Counted from the stretch's first letter, positions 1 through 9,101 are shown. The stretch is 27,935 nucleotides of DNA from CAZEVY01 sp964515555 (GCA_964515555.1 CAZEVY010000070.1:1-27935), one strand, 5' to 3'. Numbers and translations are program-made. The notes: a model not told the origin generated them from the letters alone.

Positions 1-263
1 GCGGCCCGATAGTCCTCGCGCACGGCGTACACTTCGGCCAGGGCGACATGGGCGTCGGCGAACGCCGGGTCGAGCCGCACGGCTTCGAGCAGCAGGCCGA
101 GCGCCTCGTCGGCCTTCCACTGCATGCGGTAGAGCAGGGCCAGTTGGTAATACGGCCGGGCGTTCGCCGGCTCGCGCGCGATCCAGTCCATCTGCTCGCG
201 CATGTGCGCCTGCGTCTCGGCGTCCAGCGCGAAATCGATCACTTCCTTGCGCCAGAATCCCAC
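1..263 (-). CDS. TPR-repeat protein, N-terminal part (cut by window edge)
   Basis: The frame opens with a GTG one base after the glycerate kinase stop codon and runs off the left edge, so only about 87 N-terminal residues are visible. They begin MGFWRKEVIDFALDAE and continue into helix pairs with the TPR pattern: an alanine/tyrosine-rich helix around PYYQLALLYRMQWKADEAL, then EAVRLDPAFADAHVALAEVY. The VRLDPAFADAH turn is typical of TPR proteins. No signal peptide is visible. TPRs are protein-interaction scaffolds and no specific role can be given. It is the last visible gene of the addB-addA operon. The nearest in-frame ATG lies about 20 residues further in, so the GTG start is likely but not certain. 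Confidence 0.65.
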   Translation of the reverse strand, partial: MGFWRKEVIDFALDAETQAHMREQMDWIAREPANARPYYQLALLYRMQWKADEALGLLLEAVRLDPAFADAHVALAEVYAVREDYRA

Positions 264-264
264 T

Positions 265-1590
265 TCACTTCACCAGTACGATGTGAACGTCCATCACGTT
301 CGTCCGCGTCGGACCTGTCTTGAGCAGCCCGTCGACCGCCGTGAAGAAACGATACGAGTCGTTGCGCGCCAGGTAATCGCTCGGGTCGAGGCCGAGCTTG
401 CGCGCCGACGCCACGGTCGACCCGGTGGACCAGGCGCCCGCCGCATCGGTCGGGCCGTCGGTGCCGTCGGTGCCCGCCGAGAGGATCAGGACGCCGTCGA
501 GACCGTCGAGGTCGATCGCCGCGGCCAGGGCGAACTCCTGGTTGCGCCCGCCGAGGCCCTCGCCCCGAATGGCGACCGTCGTCTCGCCGCCGGAGATGAC
601 ACAGGCCGGCGGCTTCAGAGGGCGGCCCGCGACGCGAATCTCGCGCGCGATCGCGGCGTGGACGCGCGCGACGTCTCGCGTCTCGCCCTCGACGAAGGTC
701 GAAAGGACCAGCGTCCGGTAGCCCAGCTCCCGCGCCCTCTCCGCCGCCGCGTCGACCGCCAGGCGATTGCTGCCGACGACGAGGTTCCGAACGCGGCGGA
801 ACACGGCGTCGCCCGGCTTGGGTGTGTCGGGGATCTCACCGGCGGCGCCGCGCTTGAGGCGGTCGACCACGCTCGCGGGCGCGCGGCCGAGCAGATGGTA
901 GCGCGCCAGCACCGCGCGCGCGTCGGCGAAGGTCGACTGGTCGGGCGCCGTGGGTCCGCTGGCGATGGTGTCGAGCGAGTCTCCGATGACGTCGGAGAGC
1001 AGCAGCGCGAGAACGGTCGCGGGCGCGGCGAGTCCCGCGAGCTGGCCGCCCTTCACGGCGGAGATGTGCTTCCGCACGGCGTTGATCTCGTGGATGGAAG
1101 CGCCGCAGTCGAGCAGCAGTTTCGTGGTGGCCTGCTTGGCGGCGAGCGTCACTGGATCGGCGGGGAGCGGCATGAGCGCCGATCCGCCGCCCGAGATGAG
1201 GCAGATCAGCAGGTCTTCCGCCGTGGCGCCCCGCGCGATCTTCGCGATCCGCCGCGCGCCCCCGCCGCCCGCTTCGTCCGGCGACGGGTGCCCGCACTCG
1301 TGGACCGCGATGCGCTTCAGCGGCGCGCCGTGGCCGTACTTCACGTTGATCCACCCGCCGGCGATGCGCCTGCCGAGCAGCCGCTCGAGGGCCGCGCCCA
1401 TCAACGCCGACGCCTTCCCCGCCCCGATCACCCGGATCTCGCGGAACGCGCGCAGGTGGTACTTTTTCCCGCCGGCGACGAGTGTCTCTCCGTCGCGGTG
1501 AATGTGTCGCAGCACGGCCTCCACGGGGTCGGCGGCGCGCAGCGCGGCGCGGAGGATGCCGAGAGCGTCGCGGCGCAGTCGTGTCTCCAT
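265..1590 (-). CDS. Glycerate 2-kinase, class II (DUF4147/MOFRL family)
   Basis: This 441-residue protein matches the usual length of class II glycerate kinases (TtuD/GckA type), cytosolic enzymes that phosphorylate D-glycerate to 2-phosphoglycerate using ATP. Older annotation often calls the family hydroxypyruvate reductase. Visible family motifs are GAGKAS (about residues 56-61), HPSPDE (101-106), the glycine loop SGGGSAL (133-139), SDVIGD in the middle, and the MOFRL-domain signatures SGGETTV, GGRNQEFAL and GTDGTDGPTDAAGA near the C terminus. It starts at an ATG five bases after the shikimate kinase stop and ends one base before the TPR protein start, so it is operonic with both. The product would feed glycerate into lower glycolysis; that pathway role is known for the family and is not shown by the context here. 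Confidence 0.9.
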   Translation of the reverse strand: METRLRRDALGILRAALRAADPVEAVLRHIHRDGETLVAGGKKYHLRAFREIRVIGAGKASALMGAALERLLGRRIAGGWINVKYGHGAPLKRIAVHECGHPSPDEAGGGGARRIAKIARGATAEDLLICLISGGGSALMPLPADPVTLAAKQATTKLLLDCGASIHEINAVRKHISAVKGGQLAGLAAPATVLALLLSDVIGDSLDTIASGPTAPDQSTFADARAVLARYHLLGRAPASVVDRLKRGAAGEIPDTPKPGDAVFRRVRNLVVGSNRLAVDAAAERARELGYRTLVLSTFVEGETRDVARVHAAIAREIRVAGRPLKPPACVISGGETTVAIRGEGLGGRNQEFALAAAIDLDGLDGVLILSAGTDGTDGPTDAAGAWSTGSTVASARKLGLDPSDYLARNDSYRFFTAVDGLLKTGPTRTNVMDVHIVLVK

Positions 1591-1595
1591 CGGCG

Positions 1596-2120
1596 TCAGA
1601 AGATCGGCAGCGTGAGGATGGTCGTCACCACGGCGGCGGCGTCATCGCCCGCCTCGACACGGAAGTCGGCCTTGCCGTAGGAGGCGCGCCGCTCGCGATA
1701 GAGGGCCGCGAAGCGCTCCGGGTCGCGCGCCAGCGGCCGGTGCGTCTGGCCCTCGATGCGGCGCTTGACGAGATCGAGCGGGCAATCGAGCCACACGGTC
1801 ACGCCATTTTCACCGAGCAGCCTCACGTTGGCATCGATCGTGAAGGCGCCGCCGCCCAGCGCCACCACGTGAGGGCGCCCGCGCTCGACCATCCCGACGC
1901 GCTTTCGAATGGCCTCGCTTTCAATCCGGCGGAACTCGGCTTCGCCGCGCTGCTCGAAGATGTCGAAGATGGTCACCTGCTCGCCGGCCTCGATGTCCTC
2001 GTCCGTGTCGGCGAAGTTCCACCCGAGCTCGTCGGCGAGCAGCCGGCCGATGGTCGACTTGCCCGAGCCCATGAAGCCGACCAGATAGATGCCCGGCGTG
2101 CGGACCAGCTTGGTGATCAC
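1596..2120 (-). CDS. aroK: Shikimate kinase
   Basis: Shikimate kinase phosphorylates the 3-hydroxyl of shikimate in the cytosolic pathway to chorismate and aromatic amino acids. The 174-residue length is normal. Walker A is GFMGSGKST (residues 15-23). The shikimate-binding acidic pair lies in DTDEDIE (38-44), and the conserved arginine/glutamate pattern in FEQRGEAEFRRIE. GGGAF (89-93) is the second substrate-binding segment, and RPLAR (128-132) is the lid with its catalytic arginine. The start is a GTG that overlaps the stop of the upstream dehydrogenase in the four-base string GTGA, an arrangement typical of translational coupling. All key residues appear intact. Confidence 0.93.
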   Translation of the reverse strand: MITKLVRTPGIYLVGFMGSGKSTIGRLLADELGWNFADTDEDIEAGEQVTIFDIFEQRGEAEFRRIESEAIRKRVGMVERGRPHVVALGGGAFTIDANVRLLGENGVTVWLDCPLDLVKRRIEGQTHRPLARDPERFAALYRERRASYGKADFRVEAGDDAAAVVTTILTLPIF

Positions 2121-2908
2121 GGGTGATCGTTGGAGATTTCCAGCGTACGATAAATCTTTTCCATCTGCCGGTCGACGAGGCGCGGGAACAGCCGCCAGGC
2201 CGCCACGAAGAGCCGGCCGGCGCCCGGCGTCACCACCGTCCGCGCATCACGCTCCACGGCGCGAGCGATCGCCTGAGCGCACTGCGCGGCGCTGATGGTG
2301 AAGTATTTCCGGCGGAGTCCTTCGGGCGGCCTGCCTTCGAGAACGTTCTTCTGAAACTCCGTGCGCACGTAGCCGGGACACACCGCCAGGGCGCCGATGC
2401 CGAACGGCCTCAGCTCGGTACGCAGGCCATCGGTGATGGCGCACAGCGCGAACTTCGTTCCGCTGTAGAGGGTGAACCAGGGCAGCGGGACCAGCCCGGC
2501 GATGGAAGCGACGTTGACGATCAGCCCTGAGCCTTGCCGGCGCATGTGCGGGACGGCGAGTTGCGTCATCGCCACGGCCGCGAAGACGTTCAGCTCGAAC
2601 ATCGCGCGCATGCCGTCGAGCGGCGCGCGGAAGGCCGGCACGTACATCCCCACGCCGGCGTTGTTGATCAGGATGTCGATGCGTCCGAAGCGTTCCACGG
2701 TGGCGGCGACGGCGCGCTCGCGGGCCGCCGGATCGGTCACGTCGGCGGGGATGCGCAGGGCTTCGGGGCCGCCGACAAGAGCCAGCTTGCCCGCCGATCG
2801 CGCCGCCAATGCGAGCTTCGCGCCACGGCGACGGAACTCCTCGGCGGTCGCCGCGCCGATACCTTCCGAGGCCCCGGTGATGAGCGCTACCTTGCCTGAG
2901 ATTTCCAC
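2117..2908 (-). CDS. Short-chain dehydrogenase/reductase (SDR), substrate unknown
   Basis: This classical SDR of 263 residues has the Rossmann cofactor motif TGASEGIG (11-18), NNAG (82-85), the structural Asn of ELNVF (107), the catalytic Ser in VASIAG (135) and the YxxxK pair Y148/K152. An Arg in the AARSAG segment after the second strand suggests preference for NADP(H), which is an inference. The C-terminal tail (about 225-263) is basic and partly hydrophobic, as in SDRs that associate with membranes or act on lipids. No substrate can be deduced. It starts at a GTG 22 bases inside the end of addA and overlaps aroK by four bases, so it is translated from the same message. Confidence 0.88.
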   Translation of the reverse strand: MEISGKVALITGASEGIGAATAEEFRRRGAKLALAARSAGKLALVGGPEALRIPADVTDPAARERAVAATVERFGRIDILINNAGVGMYVPAFRAPLDGMRAMFELNVFAAVAMTQLAVPHMRRQGSGLIVNVASIAGLVPLPWFTLYSGTKFALCAITDGLRTELRPFGIGALAVCPGYVRTEFQKNVLEGRPPEGLRRKYFTISAAQCAQAIARAVERDARTVVTPGAGRLFVAAWRLFPRLVDRQMEKIYRTLEISNDHP

Positions 2909-5900
2909 GCGCCGCCCATGATACCCCGTGACGTGCCGCGCCCGCGCCAGGCAGCCACGGCGGCACGCGCCCCGGCCAACGCACTCGCGTCCATGGGCGC
3001 TTCCAGCTCGGCGCCGGACCGCAGAAACACGATCACGGCGCGGTCGGGCAGCCTCCCGTCCAGCCCCTGGAGCGCGACGGCGTAGAGCTGCGCCTGCACG
3101 ATGTAGCCCGCTGCGCCGGCCGGCTCCTCGCGCGGGTCGAAGCGGTCGGTCTTGTAGTCGACCAGAACGCGCTCCCCGTCCTCAAACCACAGGTCGATCT
3201 GGCCGCGCAGGACCACGCCCTCGATCTCCATCACGATGTCGAACTCGCGCTCGCGGCGAGCGGCCGCGGCGGCACGGCGTCCGAGGTCGCTCGACTGAAA
3301 GCGCGCGGCCAGCTCCACGGCCTCCTCGGCGACAGCGGACACCGGAAGTCCGGCCAACAGCCGGTGGACCTGGTCGCCGAGGTCCACGGCGCGCAGATCC
3401 CCGCCTACGCTGTCCTCGGAGCGTGGAGCCGGTCGCCCGCCGGCCACGAAGGCCGCGACGTCGGTGATCGCCGCCCATCCATCGCCCGGGTCCTCTTCGA
3501 CAGGCCGGTCGACCCAGTACGGTTCGCGCTCACCGGATCCGGCGAGCGGCGGGAAGTCGTTCGCCGGCGCGCGCTCTGAGCAGATCACCGCGACGCGCAG
3601 TCCGCCGGCCGTCTCGTGCAGCCAACCTTCGGGCTGCACCGCCGAAGGGTCGATCTCCAGACCGCGCGCGACCAGCCCGGGCCACTTCGACATCGCCCGC
3701 GGGGTGTGGGCGAAGGACAGCACGAGATGTTCGGCGGCGCGAGTCATGGCGACGTACAAGAGGCGATTCTCCTCCGACTCGGCGCGGCCTTCCTCTTCGG
3801 CTTGCGCCGCGCGCCACGCAAGGTCCGCGCAGGCGGTGCCGCCAGCAGGGTCGCGCCAGCGCGCGCCCAGCCGCCCCTCGGAGTCGATTCGAAGCGCGGG
3901 CGACCGGTGGTCGACTCCGCGCTGCAACCCGGCCAGGATCACCACCGGGAACTGGAGTCCCTTGGCCTGGTGAATCGTCATGAGGCGCACGGCGTGGGGA
4001 TCGGAGGGCGGGGCCTCGGGCTCGAGTTCGGCGGCGCGGCGCATGTCGATCTCGGCCAGCACCGCGGCGAGCGGGCGCGGCTCGCGCTCGTGCCAGTCGC
4101 GCAGCATGCCGAGGAACTTCTCGATGTTGGCGCGATTGCGCGAAGGGATGAAGGCGTCGTAGGCGGCGGCGTCGAGGAACGGAATCAGGAGACGGTCGGG
4201 CGAGAGGTCGTCGCGCAGCTCGCGCGCTTCGGCCAGCAGGCCGCGGAAGGCGTCGAGGCGCGCGCGATCCTCGCCGCCCACCGCGTCAGGGGCCGTATCC
4301 ATTCCGCCCGCGAGCGCCAGGCGCAGCAGCGTCTCGTCGTCGACGCCCACCAGGGGCGAACGCAGGACGGTGGCAGCGGCGATGCCATCGGCGGGGCCGG
4401 CGATCGTGCGGAGGAGGGCGGTCAGGTCGCGCACCTCGCGCGATTCGAAGAACGTGCGGCCGCCGCCCGAGATCGAGGGAATCCCGAACTCGTCGAGGGC
4501 CTCCTGCACCGGGACGAGCGCGTTGGCGCTGCGGGCCAGGATCGCGATGTCGCCGAGCCGGAGCGGGCGGAGACTCTCTCCGTCCGGTATGTCGAGCGCT
4601 CCTTCCATCTCGCGAATGCGGCGCGCGATCCAGCGCGACTCGACCTGCGCGGCCTCCTCGGCGGCGGCACCACGGCCGATGACGACCTCGACCGACGGCG
4701 CCTCCTTCGGCGCGCAGGACCGCGCCGCCACCAGCCGGTGCGTTTCGATGCCGGGCGCGTCGCCGAGAATCGCGTGAACTGCCTCGAGTATCTCGGGGCG
4801 GCTGCGATGATTCTCGCGCAGCTCGTCGACGGCCATCCCCGAGCCCGCGAGCGCCGCGCGATAGCGCGCGAAGATCTCCGGGTCGGCGTGGCGGAATCCG
4901 TAGATCGACTGGTTGATGTCGCCGACCGCGAAGAACGCTCCGGGCCGCCGCACCAGGTCCATGAGGCGCCATTGCAGCGGATTCGTGTCCTGGAACTCGT
5001 CCATCAACACCTGGTCGAAGCCGTCGGCGACGCGGCGCCGGATCTCGGGGTGTCCTTCGAGCAGGGCGATGGTGCGCTCTTCGAGGTCCGAGAAGTCGAG
5101 CACTCCCAACTCGCGCTTGCGCTCGCGATAGCCGGCATCGATGCGCGAGAGCGCGTCCAGGAGTACGCCGTGCAACGGCGCGTTGAGGAGGCCAATCCAT
5201 GACGCGCGGATCTCTTCGAGCGCACCGTCCTTCAGCGCCTGCGCGGCCGCGCGCGCGGCGCTCTCCGTCTTGAGGCGGTTCAACTTGAAGTCGTAAGCGG
5301 CGAGCAGGCCGAAGTGGGCTCGCTCCGGCGGCTTCGCGGCCAGGTCGAGCAGCCGGCGCACCCAGGCGGCGAAAGCCGCGTGATCGGGCTTGCCGAGCGG
5401 CGGCGGCTCGTGCAGCGCGTCTTCCAGCAGCGTGCGCTGCGGCTCGACCGGATCGGCGGCATCGGAGGGCGCGGCGGTGACGGGGCGGCCGGCGGTGCGC
5501 GCCTCGTCGTAGATGGCCAGGAGGGCGTCGGCGAGATCGTCGGAGCGCTCGGTCGCATCGGTGCGGGCGTAGATGGAATCGAGCAGCGCCGCGAAGGCCG
5601 CGGGGCGTTCGAGGAAACAGCGGTCGAGCGCGACGTCGGCGCACTCCTTCGCGAGCGCCAGGGCGCGGACCGCGTCCATCACGGCGAACTCGGGATCGAG
5701 CGCCGCTGTCACCGCGTTCTCGCGCAACAGGCGCGCGCAGAAGCCGTGGATGGTCGAGATCCAGGCGCGATCGAGGCCGCCGCCGCCGGCCCTCTCGAAG
5801 CGCTGCCTGATCTCGGCGGCCGCCTTCTCGGTGAAAGTCACCGCGAGAATGCGGTGCGGCGAGATACGCCGCTCCTCGACCAGCCAGCGGAAGCGCTCGA

Positions 5901-5997
5901 TCAGGACGCTGGTCTTCCCCGACCCGGGGCCCGCCACGACGCAGACGTCCTGCCCGTCGCGGTGCGCGGCGGCGATCTGCTCCGCCGAAAGACTCAC
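2887..5997 (-). CDS. addA: ATP-dependent helicase/nuclease subunit A (AddA, RecB/UvrD-like)
   Basis: This 1036-residue protein is the helicase-nuclease subunit of an AddAB complex, which resects double-strand breaks to load RecA. Superfamily 1A helicase motifs appear in order: the Q motif LSAEQ at the N terminus, Walker A AGPGSGKT (22-29), TFTEKAAAEI (Ia), MDEFQDTNPLQW (II, about 332), VGDINQSIYGFRHAD (III, about 359), ENHRSRPEIL (IV), MTIHQAKGLQFPVVI (V, about 675) and LYVAMTRAAEHL (VI, about 748). The C terminus holds a RecB-type nuclease domain with GQIDLWF, VDYKTDRFDP (about 945) and QAQLYAVAL, so exonuclease activity should be present. The chosen GTG start lies in the four-base GTGA overlap with the addB stop; longer frames upstream read through addB coding sequence and lack the Q motif near their start. 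Confidence 0.93.
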   Translation of the reverse strand: MSLSAEQIAAAHRDGQDVCVVAGPGSGKTSVLIERFRWLVEERRISPHRILAVTFTEKAAAEIRQRFERAGGGGLDRAWISTIHGFCARLLRENAVTAALDPEFAVMDAVRALALAKECADVALDRCFLERPAAFAALLDSIYARTDATERSDDLADALLAIYDEARTAGRPVTAAPSDAADPVEPQRTLLEDALHEPPPLGKPDHAAFAAWVRRLLDLAAKPPERAHFGLLAAYDFKLNRLKTESAARAAAQALKDGALEEIRASWIGLLNAPLHGVLLDALSRIDAGYRERKRELGVLDFSDLEERTIALLEGHPEIRRRVADGFDQVLMDEFQDTNPLQWRLMDLVRRPGAFFAVGDINQSIYGFRHADPEIFARYRAALAGSGMAVDELRENHRSRPEILEAVHAILGDAPGIETHRLVAARSCAPKEAPSVEVVIGRGAAAEEAAQVESRWIARRIREMEGALDIPDGESLRPLRLGDIAILARSANALVPVQEALDEFGIPSISGGGRTFFESREVRDLTALLRTIAGPADGIAAATVLRSPLVGVDDETLLRLALAGGMDTAPDAVGGEDRARLDAFRGLLAEARELRDDLSPDRLLIPFLDAAAYDAFIPSRNRANIEKFLGMLRDWHEREPRPLAAVLAEIDMRRAAELEPEAPPSDPHAVRLMTIHQAKGLQFPVVILAGLQRGVDHRSPALRIDSEGRLGARWRDPAGGTACADLAWRAAQAEEEGRAESEENRLLYVAMTRAAEHLVLSFAHTPRAMSKWPGLVARGLEIDPSAVQPEGWLHETAGGLRVAVICSERAPANDFPPLAGSGEREPYWVDRPVEEDPGDGWAAITDVAAFVAGGRPAPRSEDSVGGDLRAVDLGDQVHRLLAGLPVSAVAEEAVELAARFQSSDLGRRAAAAARREREFDIVMEIEGVVLRGQIDLWFEDGERVLVDYKTDRFDPREEPAGAAGYIVQAQLYAVALQGLDGRLPDRAVIVFLRSGAELEAPMDASALAGARAAVAAWRGRGTSRGIMGGAWKSQAR

Positions 5998-8378
5998 GGA
6001 CGCCCCGCCGCGGCCTTCTTCCCGCCCGACTCGACGCGGCAGGTGTCGCGGTAGGCGCAGTAGACGCACTTGCCTGCATCGGCCGGATCGGGGGCGATGC
6101 GCCCTGAACGGATCGCCTCGACCGCCTCGATGACGCGCTCGCGCGACGCCTGGACGAGGCCGTCGATTTCGCCGCCGCGCCAGCCGTCCCAGTGCGCCGC
6201 TCCACGAACGGTCGCGAACAGCACGGACCGCACCGGGTGATGCAGCGCCGCGCGCGTTGCCAGGGCGTAGAGGCCGGCCTGAACCGCCGCACCCTCGCGA
6301 TGCGATCGCATGAGCTGGCTAAGGCGCGTCCTCGGACTGTACTTGTAGTCGATCACCTCGGCGCGGCCGGAGGAATCGAGATCGATGCGGTCGATCTTCC
6401 CGCGCATGGCGATGCCGTCGGCGATCGGAATCTCGAAGGACTGTTCGGTGATGCTGTCCGGCCGCAAAGGATGCTCCGCATCGGCCAGGAACGCCCGCAG
6501 GCTGCGCAGCAGCTCGCGCCGCACGGACTCCTTGCGCCAGCCGTTCGCGACTTGCTTCTCACGGCAGTGCTCTTCGAAGACGCCTTCGAGCACCGATTCG
6601 GCGAGCAGGGGCGCCTTCGGCAGCGCCGCCAGCACGGCGTGAAAGATCGACCCCTGGGCGAGCGCGCCGAGCGGCTGCTCAGGCTCGCGCAGCCCGAGCG
6701 TACGCCTTGCGAAGAACTGGAAGGGGCACTGCAAGAACGACTCGATCGACGACGACGACACAGTCTCGTTGCGGCGCGCCACCGCGGCTCGAAGCTCCTC
6801 GGAATAGATGGCCGGTGTGCGCGGCGCCATTACGAGGGACAGGGGCCGCGGGCGAACGTAGAGGGCGCGCCCGACCGGAGCCGCCTCTCCCGCCAGCAGC
6901 GACGATTCGGCCGTCTCCGCGCCCGTGGCATCGCGGATCGGATGACTCAACACCAGCGACCCGGTGGCGCGTGACGTGGCGATTTCGAAGAGGAACTCCT
7001 CCTCGCGCCGGCGCTCGTCGGAGGCGCGCACCACGACGCCGTGCTCGCGAAGCCGGCGGCGTGCGTCGTCGCCCAGGATGGGGTGCTGACCGTGCCCGGC
7101 GGGGAAGCCGCCCTCGTACAGTCCGCACACGAACACGACGGGAAGATCCCATTGCCGCGATTCGTGGACGTCCATCACGTGGACCACGTCGCGCCGCCGG
7201 TCCGGCGTCCGCAGGGGCGAAAGGCCGACCACGGTGCGCAGCCGCGCGGCGAATCGCGCCGGCGGAATGCGCTCGTGCGCGCCGCAGGCCGACGCAGTTT
7301 CCCGCACGGCGGCCTCGAACGCCTCGAGCGCGGCCTCATCGCGAGGCCGGGGATTCTCCGGGCGCGGCTCGGCGCACCGCGCGATCCATTCCGGGCCGGA
7401 AAGCGGCTCACCGCTCATCGCTGCGGTGGCCGCGAGCCGCGATCGCACCAGGGCGCTGGCTTCCAGCGGCTCGGCGAAGTACAGGCGCGCGGGAATGCCG
7501 AATCGATCGAACGCCGCCGCGAGAATCGCCGCGTAGGGGGCGCGCCGGCGCATGACGACGCCCATCTCGCGCCACGGGCGTCCGCGAGCGCGCTCATCGA
7601 GCATGCGCCGCGCGATCTCCTCGGCCTCCTGCGCCGGCGTCGCGGCGATGAAGCGGCTGCGGACGGCGACGGGCCGCACCGCGGCGCAATCGCGTTCGAC
7701 CAATCCGCGGGCGCGCAGGCGCACCGCGCTCTGCTCGGACCCTTCCCAGCGCGGCAGCGTCACCACCAGCCCGCACCGCTCGCGGATCGCGGCGAGCAGG
7801 TCGAGCTCCGGCTCCGAGAAGTCGAAGAAGCCGTCGACCAGTACGGTCCGCACGTCTCCGGCTCCGGTTCCCCGCAGGCGTTCCGCCGCAATCCGCAGCC
7901 GATCCGCGCGCGAAGCCAGCCCGCGCGCGCGCAGCCGCGCGTCAACGGCGCTCCATACCCGCGCGACCGCGTCGCCGGCCGAGTCGCCGGAGATTCGCGC
8001 CAGGCGTCTCGCGTCGCATCCGGCCGAGGCGAGCTCCTCAATCAGATCGGCGAGCGAAGACTGGAATCCCGCCATTCCGGCGACCGGCCCGAACAGAGGC
8101 GGCGCATCGGCGGCGAGCGCGTCCTCGAGCGCCAGCCGAAGGGTCGCGGCGGAGGCCTGGCGCGGCTCGGGCGCCCAGGCGTCGACGAAGGCGGCCAATG
8201 TCTGGATGCGGGACGGGCGAAACACCAGCCCCTCACGCGCCAGGCGGTGACGCAGGTGGTCGGCCATGGTCACGGTGGGAACGATCAGAACCGCGTCGTC
8301 GCGGGCGAGACTGTCGCGAAAGAGCGCGAAGATTTGGTGCGTCTTTCCGGATCCGGGCGGACCCGTGAGCAGGAACAT
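5994..8378 (-). CDS. addB: ATP-dependent nuclease subunit B (AddB, RexB-like)
   Basis: This 794-residue protein is the partner of AddA. It begins MFLLTGPPGSGKTHQIF, placing a Walker A loop at residues 6-13. The central region has inactive-helicase-like signatures such as HVMDVHESRQWDLPVVFV. The C-terminal nuclease shows MRGKIDRIDL, EVIDYKY and QAGLYALA. Four cysteines (C551 in QCPFQFF and C771, C774, C780 in CVYCAYRDTC) match the 4Fe-4S cluster pattern of AddB nucleases. At 794 residues it is shorter than the roughly 1150-residue Bacillus AddB. The ATG at 8378 is chosen because the loop must follow closely, and because lolA begins just 24 bases away on the other strand. It heads the operon. 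Confidence 0.9.
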   Translation of the reverse strand: MFLLTGPPGSGKTHQIFALFRDSLARDDAVLIVPTVTMADHLRHRLAREGLVFRPSRIQTLAAFVDAWAPEPRQASAATLRLALEDALAADAPPLFGPVAGMAGFQSSLADLIEELASAGCDARRLARISGDSAGDAVARVWSAVDARLRARGLASRADRLRIAAERLRGTGAGDVRTVLVDGFFDFSEPELDLLAAIRERCGLVVTLPRWEGSEQSAVRLRARGLVERDCAAVRPVAVRSRFIAATPAQEAEEIARRMLDERARGRPWREMGVVMRRRAPYAAILAAAFDRFGIPARLYFAEPLEASALVRSRLAATAAMSGEPLSGPEWIARCAEPRPENPRPRDEAALEAFEAAVRETASACGAHERIPPARFAARLRTVVGLSPLRTPDRRRDVVHVMDVHESRQWDLPVVFVCGLYEGGFPAGHGQHPILGDDARRRLREHGVVVRASDERRREEEFLFEIATSRATGSLVLSHPIRDATGAETAESSLLAGEAAPVGRALYVRPRPLSLVMAPRTPAIYSEELRAAVARRNETVSSSSIESFLQCPFQFFARRTLGLREPEQPLGALAQGSIFHAVLAALPKAPLLAESVLEGVFEEHCREKQVANGWRKESVRRELLRSLRAFLADAEHPLRPDSITEQSFEIPIADGIAMRGKIDRIDLDSSGRAEVIDYKYSPRTRLSQLMRSHREGAAVQAGLYALATRAALHHPVRSVLFATVRGAAHWDGWRGGEIDGLVQASRERVIEAVEAIRSGRIAPDPADAGKCVYCAYRDTCRVESGGKKAAAGRP

Positions 8379-8388
8379 TTCTGCGCCC

Positions 8389-8396
8389 AGTATAGT
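8389..8396. promoter_or_regulatory. Overlapping divergent -10 boxes between addB and lolA
   Basis: Only 24 bases separate the two divergent start codons. They contain a near-palindrome, CCAGTATAGTGG (8387-8398). Read forward it gives TATAGT (8391-8396), six bases before the lolA ATG. Read in reverse it gives TATACT (8394-8389), ten bases before the addB ATG. The two boxes share their TATA core, so both transcripts would start at or next to the initiation codon and one polymerase should exclude the other. No clear -35 box or Shine-Dalgarno sequence is seen for lolA. Confidence 0.55.
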
Positions 8397-8402
8397 GGAA
8401 TC

Positions 8403-9047
8403 ATGTGGCGGCGAATCGCGCTCCTGCTCGTTCCGCTGGCGCTCGCCGCGCAGTCCGACTTCCTGAAGTCGCTCAAGGCGGTGGAGAAGCGGTACAACGC
8501 GCCGAAGACGATCCAGGTGGCCTTCCAGCAGACTTATAAGCAGCCGGGGCGGCCGCCGCGTACCGAGGGCGGCGAGCTCTACCTGCGCCGCCCGTCGCGC
8601 ATGCGATGGGACTACCAGCGTCCGGCCGGGAAGCTTTTCCTGATCGACGGGACATTCGTCTGGTACTACAATCCGGCGAACGGGATTGTGGAGAAGAGCA
8701 GGCTCAAGGAGAGCGACGATGTGCGGGCGCCGCTGGCATTCCTGATCGGACGGCTCGACTTCGAGCGCGACTTCAAGGAGTTCCGGCACCGCGTTGAGGG
8801 CGGCGATCGGGTGGTGGTCGCGAAGCCGAGGTCCGACAAGGCCCCCTACGACGAGGTGGAGTTCGTCATCACACCGGCGCTCGAGATCCGGCGCCTGGCG
8901 ATCGCCTCGCCGGACCATTCCAGGACGGAGTTCCATTTCTCGCGGCTCATACTGAATCCATCCGTCGCGGACGAGCTGTTTCGTTTCGAGCTACCGCCCG
9001 GCGCCGAGGTGATCGAGATTCACGACGCGGACGCCGGACGGAACTAG
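8403..9047 (+). CDS. lolA: Outer-membrane lipoprotein carrier protein LolA
   Basis: LolA is the periplasmic chaperone that ferries lipoproteins from LolCDE to the outer membrane. The 214-residue protein has a short signal peptide (MWRRIALLLVPLALAAQ). LolA-fold segments follow: a Tyr/Gln-rich first strand region IQVAFQQTYKQPGRPPRTEG, then GELYLRRPSRMRWDYQRPAG, then FLIDGTFVWYYNPANGIVEK. The basic-aromatic pattern RMRWDY and the DGxxxWxY segment are family hallmarks. Length is normal. It stands alone, divergent from addB, and implies an outer membrane. The annotated start has a -10-like box six bases upstream, so the message may lack a leader. Confidence 0.88.
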   Translation: MWRRIALLLVPLALAAQSDFLKSLKAVEKRYNAPKTIQVAFQQTYKQPGRPPRTEGGELYLRRPSRMRWDYQRPAGKLFLIDGTFVWYYNPANGIVEKSRLKESDDVRAPLAFLIGRLDFERDFKEFRHRVEGGDRVVVAKPRSDKAPYDEVEFVITPALEIRRLAIASPDHSRTEFHFSRLILNPSVADELFRFELPPGAEVIEIHDADAGRN

Positions 9048-9101
9048 ACACGACCTCGTAATAGTTTGCGGATGACCGCTTGCTGACGCGCGCTGCTCGA
9101 T

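Noticed and set aside
202..1680. Long plus-strand open frame opposite glycerate kinase
   Set aside because: Arginine/glutamate/alanine-rich shadow of a well-conserved gene; no ribosome site, no family resemblance. The same holds for the plus-strand frame before lolA (7041-8402), for 13499-15706, for 3616-5202 and for the long minus-strand frames opposite 22430-24028.
2887..8378. RecB/RecC rather than AddA/AddB
   Set aside because: The second subunit has its own nuclease motif and four iron-sulphur cysteines, features of AddB and not RecC, and no recD lies nearby.
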